From Pseudomonadota bacterium (GTDB lineage Bacteria; Pseudomonadota; Gammaproteobacteria; Burkholderiales; Burkholderiaceae_C), in NCBI GenBank assembly GCA_021819435.1, contig JAKARB010000011.1, positions 78,493 to 142,492 of the forward strand: a stretch of 64,000 bases of DNA, in the 5' to 3' direction. Numbering within the stretch: the stretch's first letter is position 1; each line of letters begins with the position of its first letter. Positions 34,263-42,956 of this stretch are shown here, in pieces. The notes under the pieces were generated by a model, which made no database searches, was not told the DNA's origin, and worked only from the letters and a program-made list of their open reading frames with translations. The translations under genes were made by a program, and so were the position numbers.

Positions 34263-36073
34263 GGCGTGTTGCGCAGGACCTCGTCAAGCGTGGTCAAGCC
34301 CTCGGCGACTTTCATGACGCCTGAGAGTCGCAGCGGACGCAGGCCTTCCTTGGCGGCGGTGCGGCGCAGGGTGGCCATATCGACCTGCGGGTGCATGGCG
34401 CCACGGATGGCCTCCGACACCGGCAGCAGCTCGTACAGGCCCACGCGGCCCTTGAAGCCGGTCATGCGGCACTCCAGGCAGCCCACGGGCTTGTGGGCGT
34501 TGACCTTGCCGTTCATGCGCCACGGGCGGATGGCCTCGGCCAGGGTCTTCTCGTCGAGTTCGGTGTCGGGCTGCTTGCAGTGCGGGCACAGGGTGCGCAC
34601 CAGGCGCTGCGCCAGCACGCCGATCACGGTGGCGCTGATGAGGTAGCTGGGCACGCCCAGGTCGGTCAGGCGCGTGATGGCCGAGGCCGCGTCGTTGGTG
34701 TGCAGGGTCGAGAACACGAGGTGGCCGGTCAGCGAGGACTGGATCGCCATCTCGGCGGTTTCGAGGTCGCGGATTTCGCCCACCATGATGATGTCCGGGT
34801 CCTGGCGCATGAGGGCGCGCACGCCTTCGGCGAAGCCCAGGTCGATGGCAGGCTGCACCTGCGTCTGGTTGAAGGAGGCCTCGATCATTTCGATCGGGTC
34901 TTCGATGGTGCAGACGTTGACCTCGTCGGTGGCCACGCGCTTGAGCGTGGAGTACAGCGTGGTGGTCTTGCCCGAGCCGGTGGGGCCGGTGACCAGGATG
35001 ATGCCGTGCGGGCGGCCCACCAGGCCTTCCCAGGTCTTGGTTTCGGACGGGGCGAAGCCCAGCGCCTCGAAGGACTTGACGGTGTTGTCCGGGTCGAAGA
35101 TGCGCATGACCAGCTTTTCGCCGAAGGCGGTGGGCATGGTGGAGAGGCGCATTTCGACTTCGTCGCCACCGGGGTTGCGCGTCTTGATGCGGCCGTCGAG
35201 CGGGCGGCGCTTTTCGACCACGTCCATGCGGCCGAGCAGCTTGATGCGCGCGGTCATGGCCTGCATCACAGCCAGCGGCACCTGGTAGACGGTGTGCAGC
35301 ACGCCATCGATGCGGAAGCGGATGGCGCCCATCTCGCGACGGGGCTCGAGGTGGATGTCGGAGGCGCGCTGGTCAAATGCGTACTGCCACAGCCAGTCGA
35401 CCACCTGGATGATGCCCTGGTCGTTGGCGTCGAGCTGGCGGTTGCTCTTGCCGAGCTCCACCAATTGCTCAAAGTTGTGGGCAACGCTGTCGCCCGTCTT
35501 TTTGTTGGCGTCCTTGACGGACTTGGCCAGCGTGTAGAACTCGGTGCGGAAGCGCTGCAGGTCGAGCGGGCTCGACACCACCAGGCGGATCTTCTTCTTG
35601 GTGTGGGCGAGGATCTCGTCCACCCAGGCCACGTCGAGCGGCTCGCAGGTGGCAATCGTGATCTCGGTGAGGCTGACCTGCACCGGCAAGGCTTTGCGGC
35701 GCTCGGCGTAGTTGATGGACATGACCTCGGCAACGCGGCCCACGTCCACCTTGAGCGGGTCGATGCGCAGGTAGGGCAGGCCGATGCGCAGGGCCAGCCA
35801 CTCGGTCAGGGGTTCGAGTTCGAGGGCTGCGCCCGTGTCGGCCCGTTTGAGCGCCATGCCCGAGAGACGGACCAGCGGATGCTGGGCGCTGTCGCCTGCG
35901 GCGAAGCGTTGGGTCACGCGCTCGGCATCGGCGGGAGTGAGGAGGCCGTCTTCCTGCAGCCAGCTCAGGAGCTGGCGCCAGGCCAGGGGGCCTTTGGGCA
36001 GGTCCTTGGGCGAGTCCTTGGTCTGGCCAGCGGCGGCGCGCTGAGGAGAGCGGGAGGCGGAGGTCTGGCTCAT
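34247..36073 (-). CDS. GspE/PilB-family secretion ATPase
   Basis: A 608-residue type II secretion/type IV pilus assembly ATPase. An N-terminal MshEN-like domain (about residues 80-170) precedes the ATPase core with Walker A GPTGSGKTTTLYS, Asp box TIEDPIE, Walker B DPDIIMVGEIRD and His box LTGHLVFSTLHTND. The zinc-type tetracysteine of this family appears as CPHC...CLECR. No other secretin or pseudopilin genes are nearby, so it is an orphan here. Its start overlaps the upstream gene's stop by 4 nt (ATGA). Confidence 0.88.
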   Translation of the reverse strand: MSQTSASRSPQRAAAGQTKDSPKDLPKGPLAWRQLLSWLQEDGLLTPADAERVTQRFAAGDSAQHPLVRLSGMALKRADTGAALELEPLTEWLALRIGLPYLRIDPLKVDVGRVAEVMSINYAERRKALPVQVSLTEITIATCEPLDVAWVDEILAHTKKKIRLVVSSPLDLQRFRTEFYTLAKSVKDANKKTGDSVAHNFEQLVELGKSNRQLDANDQGIIQVVDWLWQYAFDQRASDIHLEPRREMGAIRFRIDGVLHTVYQVPLAVMQAMTARIKLLGRMDVVEKRRPLDGRIKTRNPGGDEVEMRLSTMPTAFGEKLVMRIFDPDNTVKSFEALGFAPSETKTWEGLVGRPHGIILVTGPTGSGKTTTLYSTLKRVATDEVNVCTIEDPIEMIEASFNQTQVQPAIDLGFAEGVRALMRQDPDIIMVGEIRDLETAEMAIQSSLTGHLVFSTLHTNDAASAITRLTDLGVPSYLISATVIGVLAQRLVRTLCPHCKQPDTELDEKTLAEAIRPWRMNGKVNAHKPVGCLECRMTGFKGRVGLYELLPVSEAIRGAMHPQVDMATLRRTAAKEGLRPLRLSGVMKVAEGLTTLDEVLRNTPQWEA

Positions 36074-36924
36074 GCGGCGGGGGCCTTCTTGCTGGATGGC
36101 TTGGATGCTGCGGGCGCGGAGGCTGTTCGGGAGGACGCCTTGGATGCCGATTTGGACACGGCTGCGGCCGGCTTCCACGCGGACAGCAACTTGACCCATT
36201 TTCGCGCCGGCAGCGCAAAACGAGCCTCCAGATTTTCGGCACGTTGCAGCAGCACTTCCCTTGTCGGCAGATCGAAGCCTTTCCAGGCCAGCACGATGGT
36301 GTTGCCGTCGGAAGTGGGTTTGAAGACGGCGATGCGGTCTTCACCAAAGGCCGCAGCGATGCGGCGAGCGCTGCGCTCGAAGCTGGCCTCGCGGCCGAAG
36401 AGGTTGACGGTCATGGCGCCGCCGTCGTCGAGCACGCGCCAGCAGGCCTGGTAGAAGGCTTCGTCGTCGAGCGCAGGGCTGGCGGCTTCGTGGTCGTACA
36501 GGTCGACGCAGAGGGCGTCGGCGCTGGCGATGTGGGCGTCGTCGCGCACGTGGCGTTCGGCGTCGCCCTGGATCACCAGCAGGCGTTCGTCGTCCTCGGG
36601 GAGCTGGAACCAGCTGCGGCAAACCTGGATGACCTGGGGGTTGAGCTCGACGGCGGTGGTCGGCAGGCGCAGCTCGCCATGGCAGAACTTGGTGATGGCG
36701 GCGGCGCCCAGGCCCAGTTGCAGGCAGCGCGTCTCGGGCAGGCTTTCGGGCTCGCGCAGCAGCAGCCAGGCCATCATGCGCTGGACGTATTCAAGCTCCA
36801 GTTTGCGGGGCTTGCGAATGCGCATGGCCCCTTGAATCCAGGGCGTGTCGAGGTGGAGGTAGCGCACCCCTCCTTGTTCGGAGATGGTGGCTTCTGGCAG
36901 GGCGGGTTGGCGGGCTCGTTTCAC
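36070..36924 (-). CDS. Spermidine-synthase-like methyltransferase-fold protein
   Basis: A ~284-residue protein with the polyamine aminopropyltransferase fold: CLQLGLGAAAITKF (nucleotide-binding loop), AVELNPQVIQVCRSWF and the acidic VDLYDHEAASPALDDEAFY region. It is shorter at the N-terminus than true spermidine synthases and has a ~45-residue Ala/Ser/Lys tail, so substrate specificity is uncertain. A GTG at 36924 is the best available start; there is no nearby in-frame ATG. It is translationally coupled to the GspE-like ATPase and its start lies 27 nt from the divergent DNA glycosylase gene. Confidence 0.7.
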   Translation of the reverse strand: MKRARQPALPEATISEQGGVRYLHLDTPWIQGAMRIRKPRKLELEYVQRMMAWLLLREPESLPETRCLQLGLGAAAITKFCHGELRLPTTAVELNPQVIQVCRSWFQLPEDDERLLVIQGDAERHVRDDAHIASADALCVDLYDHEAASPALDDEAFYQACWRVLDDGGAMTVNLFGREASFERSARRIAAAFGEDRIAVFKPTSDGNTIVLAWKGFDLPTREVLLQRAENLEARFALPARKWVKLLSAWKPAAAVSKSASKASSRTASAPAASKPSSKKAPAA

Positions 36925-36951
36925 CTCGGCGAGTGTGGCACAGTCGATGGC

Positions 36952-37512
36952 ATGCCTTCCGCGCCCCGACACGCCATGCAACTGACAGGCCTGGCCCCGG
37001 TGGCCGGCCCTGGCGCCCGGCTGCTCGTGCTGGGCAGCTTCCCTGGCGTGGCCTCGCTGAAGGCTCAGCAGTACTACGCCCACCCGCGCAACCACTTCTG
37101 GCCCATCCTGTCGGCGATTTGGGGGCTGGAGGGCGAACAGGCGTTGAACGCCCGGCCCTACAAAGAACGGCTGCCGATCGCCATCGCCCACGGCCTGGCC
37201 ATCTGGGACGTGTACGCAGGCTGTGAGCGCGAAGGCAGCCTGGACAGCGACATCCGCGCCGCGCAGCTCAATGACCTCGCCGGCTTGCAACGCAGCTTGC
37301 CAACGCTGCGCGCCATCACGCACAACGGAGGCGAGTCGGCCCGGCACATGAAGGTCACGCAGGCGCTCGGCCTGCCGGTGTGCCGGCTGCCGTCCACCAG
37401 CCCGGCCAATGCATCGTGGTCTTTCGAACGCAAGCTGGCGGCCTGGCGCGAGGTGTTCGAGCGCTTCGGGGTGGCTGGACGCTTGCCGCCGGATGAGGGC
37501 CGGCAGCCGTGA
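36952..37512 (+). CDS. DNA-deoxyinosine/uracil glycosylase (MUG-like UDG superfamily)
   Basis: A 186-residue DNA glycosylase of the UDG superfamily, closest in motifs to the hypoxanthine-DNA (family 6) group: VLGSFPGVASL, HPRNHFWPIL, THNGGESA and LPSTSPANA. It excises deaminated bases as the first step of base-excision repair. A second in-frame ATG at 36976 (MQLTGLAP) aligns better with the usual N-terminus and may be the true start. Its stop overlaps the GTG start of the next gene by 4 nt. Confidence 0.8.
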   Translation: MPSAPRHAMQLTGLAPVAGPGARLLVLGSFPGVASLKAQQYYAHPRNHFWPILSAIWGLEGEQALNARPYKERLPIAIAHGLAIWDVYAGCEREGSLDSDIRAAQLNDLAGLQRSLPTLRAITHNGGESARHMKVTQALGLPVCRLPSTSPANASWSFERKLAAWREVFERFGVAGRLPPDEGRQP

Positions 37513-37885
37513 AAGGCCACCGTTTCGCCGACCGGTTGGGCTTCGCGTGGGCAGGCTTGTGCACCGCCTGGCGCATGGAAAAGAGCCTGCGCACGCATGC
37601 GCTGGCCACGGTGGCGGGTTGATCGCGCTGCTGATCACCCAGGCGCACGCCGTCTGGTGGGGTGTGATGGCCTTGACGATCGCACTGGTGGTCAGCGCGG
37701 AGCTGCTCAACACGGCGATCGAGTCGCTGGCCGATCACCTGCATCCCGGGCGGCACGAAGCCATCAAGCGGACCAAGGACGTGGCCGCTGCTGCGGTGTT
37801 GGTCGCCAGCGCGGGGGCGGTCGCCGTGGGCCTGGCCTTCATCGTTGACCAGGTCTTGCCGATGTTGCGGCGCTGGTTGCTGTAG
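37509..37885 (+). pseudogene. dgkA: Diacylglycerol kinase DgkA, frameshifted
   Basis: The N-terminal part (GTG at 37509, overlapping the previous stop by 4 nt) reads FADRLGFAWAGLCTAWRMEKSLRTH, a DgkA amphipathic helix, and stops at TGA 37620-37622 after 37 codons. The remainder, from LIALLITQAH through AELLNTAIESLADHLHP (catalytic Glu) to the end, continues in the -1 frame to 37885. The two parts join smoothly at ATVAG/LIALL, so one base is missing around 37614-37619, or a ribosomal -1 shift occurs at GCGGGT. DgkA recycles diacylglycerol at the inner membrane. A sequencing error is a real alternative. Confidence 0.8.
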
Positions 37886-37901
37886 CCGATCTGGATCAGG
37901 A

Positions 37902-38855
37902 TCAGCGCCCACCCAGGCGTGGCAGACGTGCCAAGCGCGGCAAGGCCGCAAGCGCGTTGGCGGTGGTGATGCGTCGGGTCTCGTCCAAGCTCCAGCCGCG
38001 CAGGTCTGCCAGGGTCTCGGCGATGCGCGGCAGCTCGGACGGCTCGTTGCGGCTGCGCAGGCCTTGCGCACGCTCCTCGGCGGTGAGGTAAAGCCAGTGC
38101 GGCGGGATGTCGGGCGCGTCGGTTTCCAGCACGATGGCTTCGGCGGGCAATTCGGCCGCGAGGTGGCGAATGCGCAAAGCCCGATCGAAAGTCATCGCGC
38201 CGCCAAAACCCAGCTTGAAGCCCATGTCGACGAAGGCCCGCGCCTGCTGATCACTGCCATTGAAGGCGTGGGCGATGCCGCCGGGCACCGGACGGCCCGC
38301 ATCGCGCAGGCGGCGCAGGTGCTTGAGCAGGCTGTCGGCACTGCGGCGCACGTGCAGGATCACGGGGAGTTGAAAGCGAACGGCCAGCTCCAGCTGCGCC
38401 GCGTAAATGCGTTCTTGCAAGGCGCGGCTGGCATCGTCCTGCAAGTTGGGCACGAAATGATCGAGGCCGATTTCGCCGACTGCGACGAGGCGGGGGTCCT
38501 CATGCCAACGCTGCAAGGTCTGATCGAGCAGCTCGATGGCGTCGTTGGGCACCTGATGAACGTAGAGCGGATGGATGCCCAGGGCGTAGGCGCCCTCACA
38601 GCGGTGCGCCGCCTCGCGCGCCAGGCCGAAGGTGCTGGGCATCACGGCGGGGACCACCTGCTTCAAGACCCCCGCAGCCCGGGCCCGGGCGATCACTTCG
38701 TCGCGGTCGGCATCGAACTCGGGCGCATCGAGGTGGCAGTGGGTGTCGACCCAGGTTTCGCCCCACTCGGCCCACTCATCTGGCCGCGTGCCCGGCGGTG
38801 CTTCCGCCGAAGTGGCGCCGCCGGGCTGGCCTGTTTGGAGCGCTGGTGCATCCAT
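37902..38855 (-). CDS. tatD: TatD-family metal-dependent hydrolase (DNase)
   Basis: A 317-residue TIM-barrel nuclease. Metal-binding motifs are WVDTHCHLD at the start of the domain (after a ~35-residue Pro/Ala-rich leader), GEIGLDHF, LHVRRSADS and ETDAPDIPP. Family members have 3'-5' exonuclease or deoxyribonuclease activity. It lies 18 nt downstream of lolD on the same strand; a start at about the codon before WVDTH is possible if the leader is not translated. It is convergent with dgkA. Confidence 0.9.
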   Translation of the reverse strand: MDAPALQTGQPGGATSAEAPPGTRPDEWAEWGETWVDTHCHLDAPEFDADRDEVIARARAAGVLKQVVPAVMPSTFGLAREAAHRCEGAYALGIHPLYVHQVPNDAIELLDQTLQRWHEDPRLVAVGEIGLDHFVPNLQDDASRALQERIYAAQLELAVRFQLPVILHVRRSADSLLKHLRRLRDAGRPVPGGIAHAFNGSDQQARAFVDMGFKLGFGGAMTFDRALRIRHLAAELPAEAIVLETDAPDIPPHWLYLTAEERAQGLRSRNEPSELPRIAETLADLRGWSLDETRRITTANALAALPRLARLPRLGGR

Positions 38856-38873
38856 CGGGCCGGCCTTGGGTCT

Positions 38874-39560
38874 TCAATCTTGGAAGCGGCCGCCCACCAG
38901 GCGGCGCATGCGGCTGCACCGCGCGGCCAGTTCGGTGTCGTGGGTGACCATCACCAGCGCCGTGCCCTGCAAGGCCGCCAAGTCCAGCATCAACTGGAAA
39001 ACGGTGCCGGCGGTGTGGCGGTCGAGGTTACCGGTGGGCTCGTCGGCGAGCACACAGGCGGGCTGGGTCACCAGGGCGCGGGCCACGGCCACGCGTTGGC
39101 GCTCGCCACCCGAGAGTTCGGCCGGGCGGTGGCCCACGCGGTTGAGCAGGCCCACGCGGTCCAGCCAGCCGCGCGCCTGTTCACGCGCCTGCTCGATCGG
39201 CATGCGGCGGATCAAGAGCGGCATGGCCACGTTGTCGAGCGCGGTGAATTCGGGCAGCAGGTGATGGAACTGGTAGATGAAGCCGAGGTGCTGGTTGCGC
39301 CAGGCACCCTGCTCGGCCGCGTTGAGTTGCGCCAGGTCACGGCCCATGAGGTGCACGCGGCCCCGCGTGGGCGCGTCGAGCCCACCCAACATGTGCAGCA
39401 GCGTGCTCTTGCCCGAGCCCGATGCACCGACGATGGCGAGGGTTTCGCCACGCGCCACTTCGAGGTCGACGCCGTCGAGCACGGTCAGGTCGAGCGAGCC
39501 CTCCTTGAACCGGCGCACCAGGCCCGTGGCTTGCAAGATGAAATCGTTGGCTGAGGTCAT
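38874..39560 (-). CDS. lolD: Lipoprotein-releasing ABC transporter ATPase LolD
   Basis: A 228-residue ABC ATPase with Walker [10 protein letters not shown], signature [15 protein letters not shown] and Walker [13 protein letters not shown]. It energises release of outer-membrane lipoproteins from the inner membrane together with LolC/LolE. In most proteobacteria it is adjacent to lolC; here two short membrane-protein genes lie between them on the same strand with gaps of 1-8 nt, so the whole set is probably one transcript. Confidence 0.93.
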   Translation of the reverse strand: MTSANDFILQATGLVRRFKEGSLDLTVLDGVDLEVARGETLAIVGASGSGKSTLLHMLGGLDAPTRGRVHLMGRDLAQLNAAEQGAWRNQHLGFIYQFHHLLPEFTALDNVAMPLLIRRMPIEQAREQARGWLDRVGLLNRVGHRPAELSGGERQRVAVARALVTQPACVLADEPTGNLDRHTAGTVFQLMLDLAALQGTALVMVTHDTELAARCSRMRRLVGGRFQD

Positions 39561-39566
39561 GCGCGC

Positions 39567-39776
39567 TCAGATGTTGAGGAACCAGGCGATGAGGTTCTTG
39601 GCCAGGAAGCCCAGCAAGCCGAAACCCAGCACCAGGAACAGGACGAAGGTGCCGAACTTGCCGGCCTTGGACTCGCGCGCGAGCTGCACGATGATGAAGG
39701 CCATGTACAGCATGAAGCCGCCCACGCCGATGGTGAGCCCGAACTGAGCGATCTGCTCTTCAGTGAATCCGCCCAT
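39567..39776 (-). CDS. DUF2788-family small membrane protein
   Basis: A 69-residue protein with two transmembrane helices (about residues 10-28 and 42-62) and a short polar loop (ARESKAGKFG). The opening GGFTEEQIAQFGLTIGVGG is typical of DUF2788. The ATG at 39776 leaves 1 nt after the upstream gene's stop, so the longer frame is rejected. Function unknown; placed between lolC and lolD. Confidence 0.75.
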   Translation of the reverse strand: MGGFTEEQIAQFGLTIGVGGFMLYMAFIIVQLARESKAGKFGTFVLFLVLGFGLLGFLAKNLIAWFLNI

Positions 39777-39777
39777 C

Positions 39778-40551
39778 TCAAACCGTTTCCCGGACCACCA
39801 GATCGCGATAGGCATGCCAGGTGGCATGACCCAGGATCGGCATCACCAAAATCAATCCAAACATCAGGGTGCCCAGCCCCAGCAGGCACAGCGACATCAC
39901 GATCGCGCCCCACAGGCTCATGCAGATGGGGTTGGCCATCACGGCGCGCCAGCTGGTGAGCACGGCCTGGCCGACGCCAACCTGGCGGTCGAGCAACAGG
40001 GGCAGTGCCACCACGCTGGAAGCGAAGACCGGCGCGGCCATCAGCCCGCCCATCACCAGCCAGAGCTCGAAGAAGCCCGGATCGGGCGCCAGCACGACGC
40101 GCAGCAGGAAGTCTTGCGGCGTGGTGACCGGCGGTTTCACACCCAGGGTGATGAGCGCTGCCGAGGTGATGACCCAACCCGTGCCCAGGGCCGTGAGCAG
40201 CACGCCGAAACGCACCAGCCGCCCATCGAGCGAAGACCACACCTGCCAGACCGTGTGCAGGCCCACGTCTTCGCCTTTGAGCAAGCCACGGCTGACCGCA
40301 TACAGGCCGGTCGACAAGATCGGCGCCACCAGCAGGAAGCCCGAGAGCGCGCCGGCCAGCACCCAGAAGCGGTCCCACGCGAGGTAGAGCATCAGCCCGC
40401 CGAACACGCCCATGGCCAAGCCGTGCAGCAGCCCCACCAGCGGCGCATTGAGGAAGTCGCTGAAGCCCCGGCTCAGCCACAAGAAGGTGCGCCATGAATG
40501 CACCTTGCGCACGCGCAGCGGGCGGTGGAAGGACACGCGCTTGTCATTCAT
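39778..40551 (-). CDS. DUF2189/BPSS1780-like integral membrane protein
   Basis: A 257-residue membrane protein with about six helices. The N-terminal cytoplasmic segment contains WLSRGFSDFLNAPL, followed by GLLHGLAMGVFGGLML, and the C-terminus ends with LPILGHATWHAYRDLV-like residues, the hallmarks of DUF2189. Its start overlaps the lolC stop by 8 nt. No enzymatic motif is visible. The position between lolC and lolD raises the possibility of an envelope role, but no direct evidence exists. Confidence 0.75.
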   Translation of the reverse strand: MNDKRVSFHRPLRVRKVHSWRTFLWLSRGFSDFLNAPLVGLLHGLAMGVFGGLMLYLAWDRFWVLAGALSGFLLVAPILSTGLYAVSRGLLKGEDVGLHTVWQVWSSLDGRLVRFGVLLTALGTGWVITSAALITLGVKPPVTTPQDFLLRVVLAPDPGFFELWLVMGGLMAAPVFASSVVALPLLLDRQVGVGQAVLTSWRAVMANPICMSLWGAIVMSLCLLGLGTLMFGLILVMPILGHATWHAYRDLVVRETV

Positions 40552-41797
40552 ATCGGAGGGCCTCGGCGGGTTGCACGCGGCTGGCGCGCCAGCTCGGGTA
40601 GAGCGTGGCGAGCAGGGACAAGACCAAGGAGATGGCGCCGATGGGCACGATGTCTGCGGCCTGCGGGTCGGACGGCATCTTGCTGATGAGGTAGATGCTG
40701 CCCGGCAAGAAGCTCACGCCGAGCATGTGCTCGATGGCCGGCACGATCACGTCGATGTTGAAGGCCACCAGCAGCCCCAGCCCCAGGCCGCCGATCGTGC
40801 CCAGCACGCCGGACATGGCGCCCTGCACCATGAAGATGCCCATGATGGAGCTCGGGCTCGCGCCCAGCGTGCGCAAGATGGCGATGTCGGCCTGCTTGTC
40901 GGTCACCGTCATCACCAGGGTGGAGACGAGGTTGAACGCCGCCACGGCCACGATGAGCGTCAGGATGATGAACATCATGCGCTTTTCAACCTGCACAGCG
41001 TCAAACCAGTTGCGGTTGGTGCGCGTCCAGTCGCGCACGGCGATGCCAGGGCCCAACTTGTCGGCCAGTTCGGCGGCCACGGCACGGGCCTGCTGTGCAT
41101 CCTTGAGCTTGAGCTGCACGCCCACCGGCCCGCCGGTGCGAAACAGCTTGGCCGCATCGTCGATGTGCATCAGCACCAGGCCGTTGTCGTACTCATAGTG
41201 GCCGGCGCTGAAGATGCCCTCGACCGTGACCTGCTTGACCCGAGGCGTGATGCCGGCTGGCGTCACCTGCCCGCTGGGCGCCACCAGCGTGAGCGCATCG
41301 CCCTCGCGCACGCCCAGTTGAAGGGCCATCTCGCGGCCAATGATCACGCCCCACTCGCCCGGCTTCAGGCGCGCGAAGGTGGACTTCATGCTCGCGGCCA
41401 GCGGCGTGACCGCGACCTCGGCCTGCGGGTCGATGCCGCGCACCATGGCGCCACGCATGTCCTCGCCTCGGGCGATCAGGGCCTGGGCTGGCACGAAGGG
41501 CGCCGCGCCCACCACCGCCGGGTGTTGCTCGGCCTGCCGGGCCAGCGCCTGCCAGTCAGGCAAACCGATGCCGGAGGTGTCGAGCAGCTCGACGTGCGCG
41601 ATGACCGAGAGCATGCGGTCGCGCACCTCTTTCTGAAAGCCATTCATCACCGACAGCACGATGATGAGCGCCGCCACACCCAGCGCGATGCCCAGCACCG
41701 ACACCCCGGAGATGAAGGAAATGAAACCGTTGCGGCGCGTGGAGCGGCTGGCGCGCGTGTAGCGCCAACCCACCCGCCATTCATAAGGCAAGTTCAT
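40544..41797 (-). CDS. lolC: Lipoprotein-releasing system permease LolC/LolE
   Basis: A 417-residue MacB-like permease with four transmembrane helices: one near residues 25-50 (ISGVSVLGIALGVAALIIVLSVMNGF) and three after ~275, flanking a large periplasmic domain. It extracts lipoproteins for transfer to LolA. Only one LolC/E gene is present, so it may form a LolF-type homodimer or pair with a copy elsewhere. ATG at 41797 follows a clear N-terminal LolC-type opening (NLPYEWRVGWRYTR). The divergent gene at 41833 starts 35 nt away. Confidence 0.93.
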   Translation of the reverse strand: MNLPYEWRVGWRYTRASRSTRRNGFISFISGVSVLGIALGVAALIIVLSVMNGFQKEVRDRMLSVIAHVELLDTSGIGLPDWQALARQAEQHPAVVGAAPFVPAQALIARGEDMRGAMVRGIDPQAEVAVTPLAASMKSTFARLKPGEWGVIIGREMALQLGVREGDALTLVAPSGQVTPAGITPRVKQVTVEGIFSAGHYEYDNGLVLMHIDDAAKLFRTGGPVGVQLKLKDAQQARAVAAELADKLGPGIAVRDWTRTNRNWFDAVQVEKRMMFIILTLIVAVAAFNLVSTLVMTVTDKQADIAILRTLGASPSSIMGIFMVQGAMSGVLGTIGGLGLGLLVAFNIDVIVPAIEHMLGVSFLPGSIYLISKMPSDPQAADIVPIGAISLVLSLLATLYPSWRASRVQPAEALRYE

Positions 41798-41832
41798 GGT
41801 GGGGGGAGTGTACTCATTCGATAATCGCGGCC

Positions 41833-42879
41833 ATGCTCCCTGCTTCCGGTCTCCCCTCCGACCCCGTTGCCGCCAAGGCCACCTCGCACTGGGTGATCCC
41901 CTTCGCATCCAGCCTGTCCGAACCCTGCCAGCACGCCCTGACCAAGCTGAAAGCCCCCGCCACCCTGCCCTGCCTGAGCACCTTGCTCGACCGGATGCAA
42001 GCCGTCGCCCGCCTGGCGGGTGACGAATACGCGCTGGCGATGCCCCATGAGCGCCTGCTGGCCGGCGAACTCCGCTGGACCGAGCCCGACGGCCTGCAAC
42101 CCTGGGGCGCCTGGTGGGCGGCACGCGACGGCCTCGCCCTGCCCGCTGATCGCTGCTGGGCACTGCTCAGCCCTGGCCACTGGCTGATGGGCCGCGATCA
42201 CCTGACCTTGCTCGATCCGACCGGGCTGGGCCTTTCTGATGACGAATCCTGCGCCCTGCTGGAGGCCCTGCGCCCTTTCTTCGAAGAAGACGGCTGGACG
42301 CTGCGATGGGGCGCCGCCACCCGCTGGTACGCCAGCCACCCCGAGCTCGACGGCCTGAGCACCGCCTCGCTGGAGCGCGTGATCGGCCGCAACCCCGACC
42401 TCTGGCTGGCCGAAGACCCCGATGGCCATCCGCTGGCGCGCAAGCTGCGCCGCCTGCAGGCCGAGGCACAGATGCTGCTCTACAACCACCCCCTCAACGA
42501 GCGCCGCAGCGAAGCCGGGCTGGCCACGGTCAACTCCTTCTGGGTGAGCGGCTGCGGTCGCCCGCCTGCCTCGCCCGCCTCGCTGACCCTGCCCGCTCAC
42601 CTGCGCGTGATCGACGAACTGCGCACGCCGCTGCTGGCCGACGACATGCCCCTGTGGCTCGAAGCCTGGCAACACATCGACACCCACGTGCTGCCCGAGG
42701 TGCTCTCGGCGCTCGACGCCGGCCAAGCTGTCAAACTCACGCTCTGCGGCGAACGCCACGCCGTGACCTTCGGCCCGAGCCCGAAACCCGGTTTGGCGAC
42801 GCGATTGATGACTCGCCTGCGTCACATGGGCGGCCCAGTGCACCGCCACTCTCCCGCCGTCTGCCTGGGCGAACTCTGA
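41833..42879 (+). CDS. RpfE/ApgM-like protein (cofactor-independent phosphoglycerate-mutase-related)
   Basis: A 348-residue protein resembling the COG4255/RpfE group found next to recJ in many betaproteobacteria. Visible conserved segments are ALLSPGHWLMGRDHLTL, PFFEEDGWTLRWGAATRWY, LRRLQAEAQMLLYNHPLNERR and VNSFWVSGCGRP. These fit the substrate-binding half of alkaline-phosphatase-fold mutases, but the metal-binding residues of a functional mutase are not evident, so catalytic activity is doubtful. It is 77 nt upstream of recJ on the same strand. Confidence 0.65.
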   Translation: MLPASGLPSDPVAAKATSHWVIPFASSLSEPCQHALTKLKAPATLPCLSTLLDRMQAVARLAGDEYALAMPHERLLAGELRWTEPDGLQPWGAWWAARDGLALPADRCWALLSPGHWLMGRDHLTLLDPTGLGLSDDESCALLEALRPFFEEDGWTLRWGAATRWYASHPELDGLSTASLERVIGRNPDLWLAEDPDGHPLARKLRRLQAEAQMLLYNHPLNERRSEAGLATVNSFWVSGCGRPPASPASLTLPAHLRVIDELRTPLLADDMPLWLEAWQHIDTHVLPEVLSALDAGQAVKLTLCGERHAVTFGPSPKPGLATRLMTRLRHMGGPVHRHSPAVCLGEL

Positions 42880-42956
42880 TCACCTGCCAAACCAGCCCCG
42901 TCGGCGAAGCCCCCACCCATTCAGCGCCCCAACCGCCGACCGCCACGTCCATCCCC

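Noticed and set aside
34391..36454. A 687-codon plus-strand open frame opposite the GspE-like gene
   Set aside because: Mirror of the ATPase reading frame; no domain.
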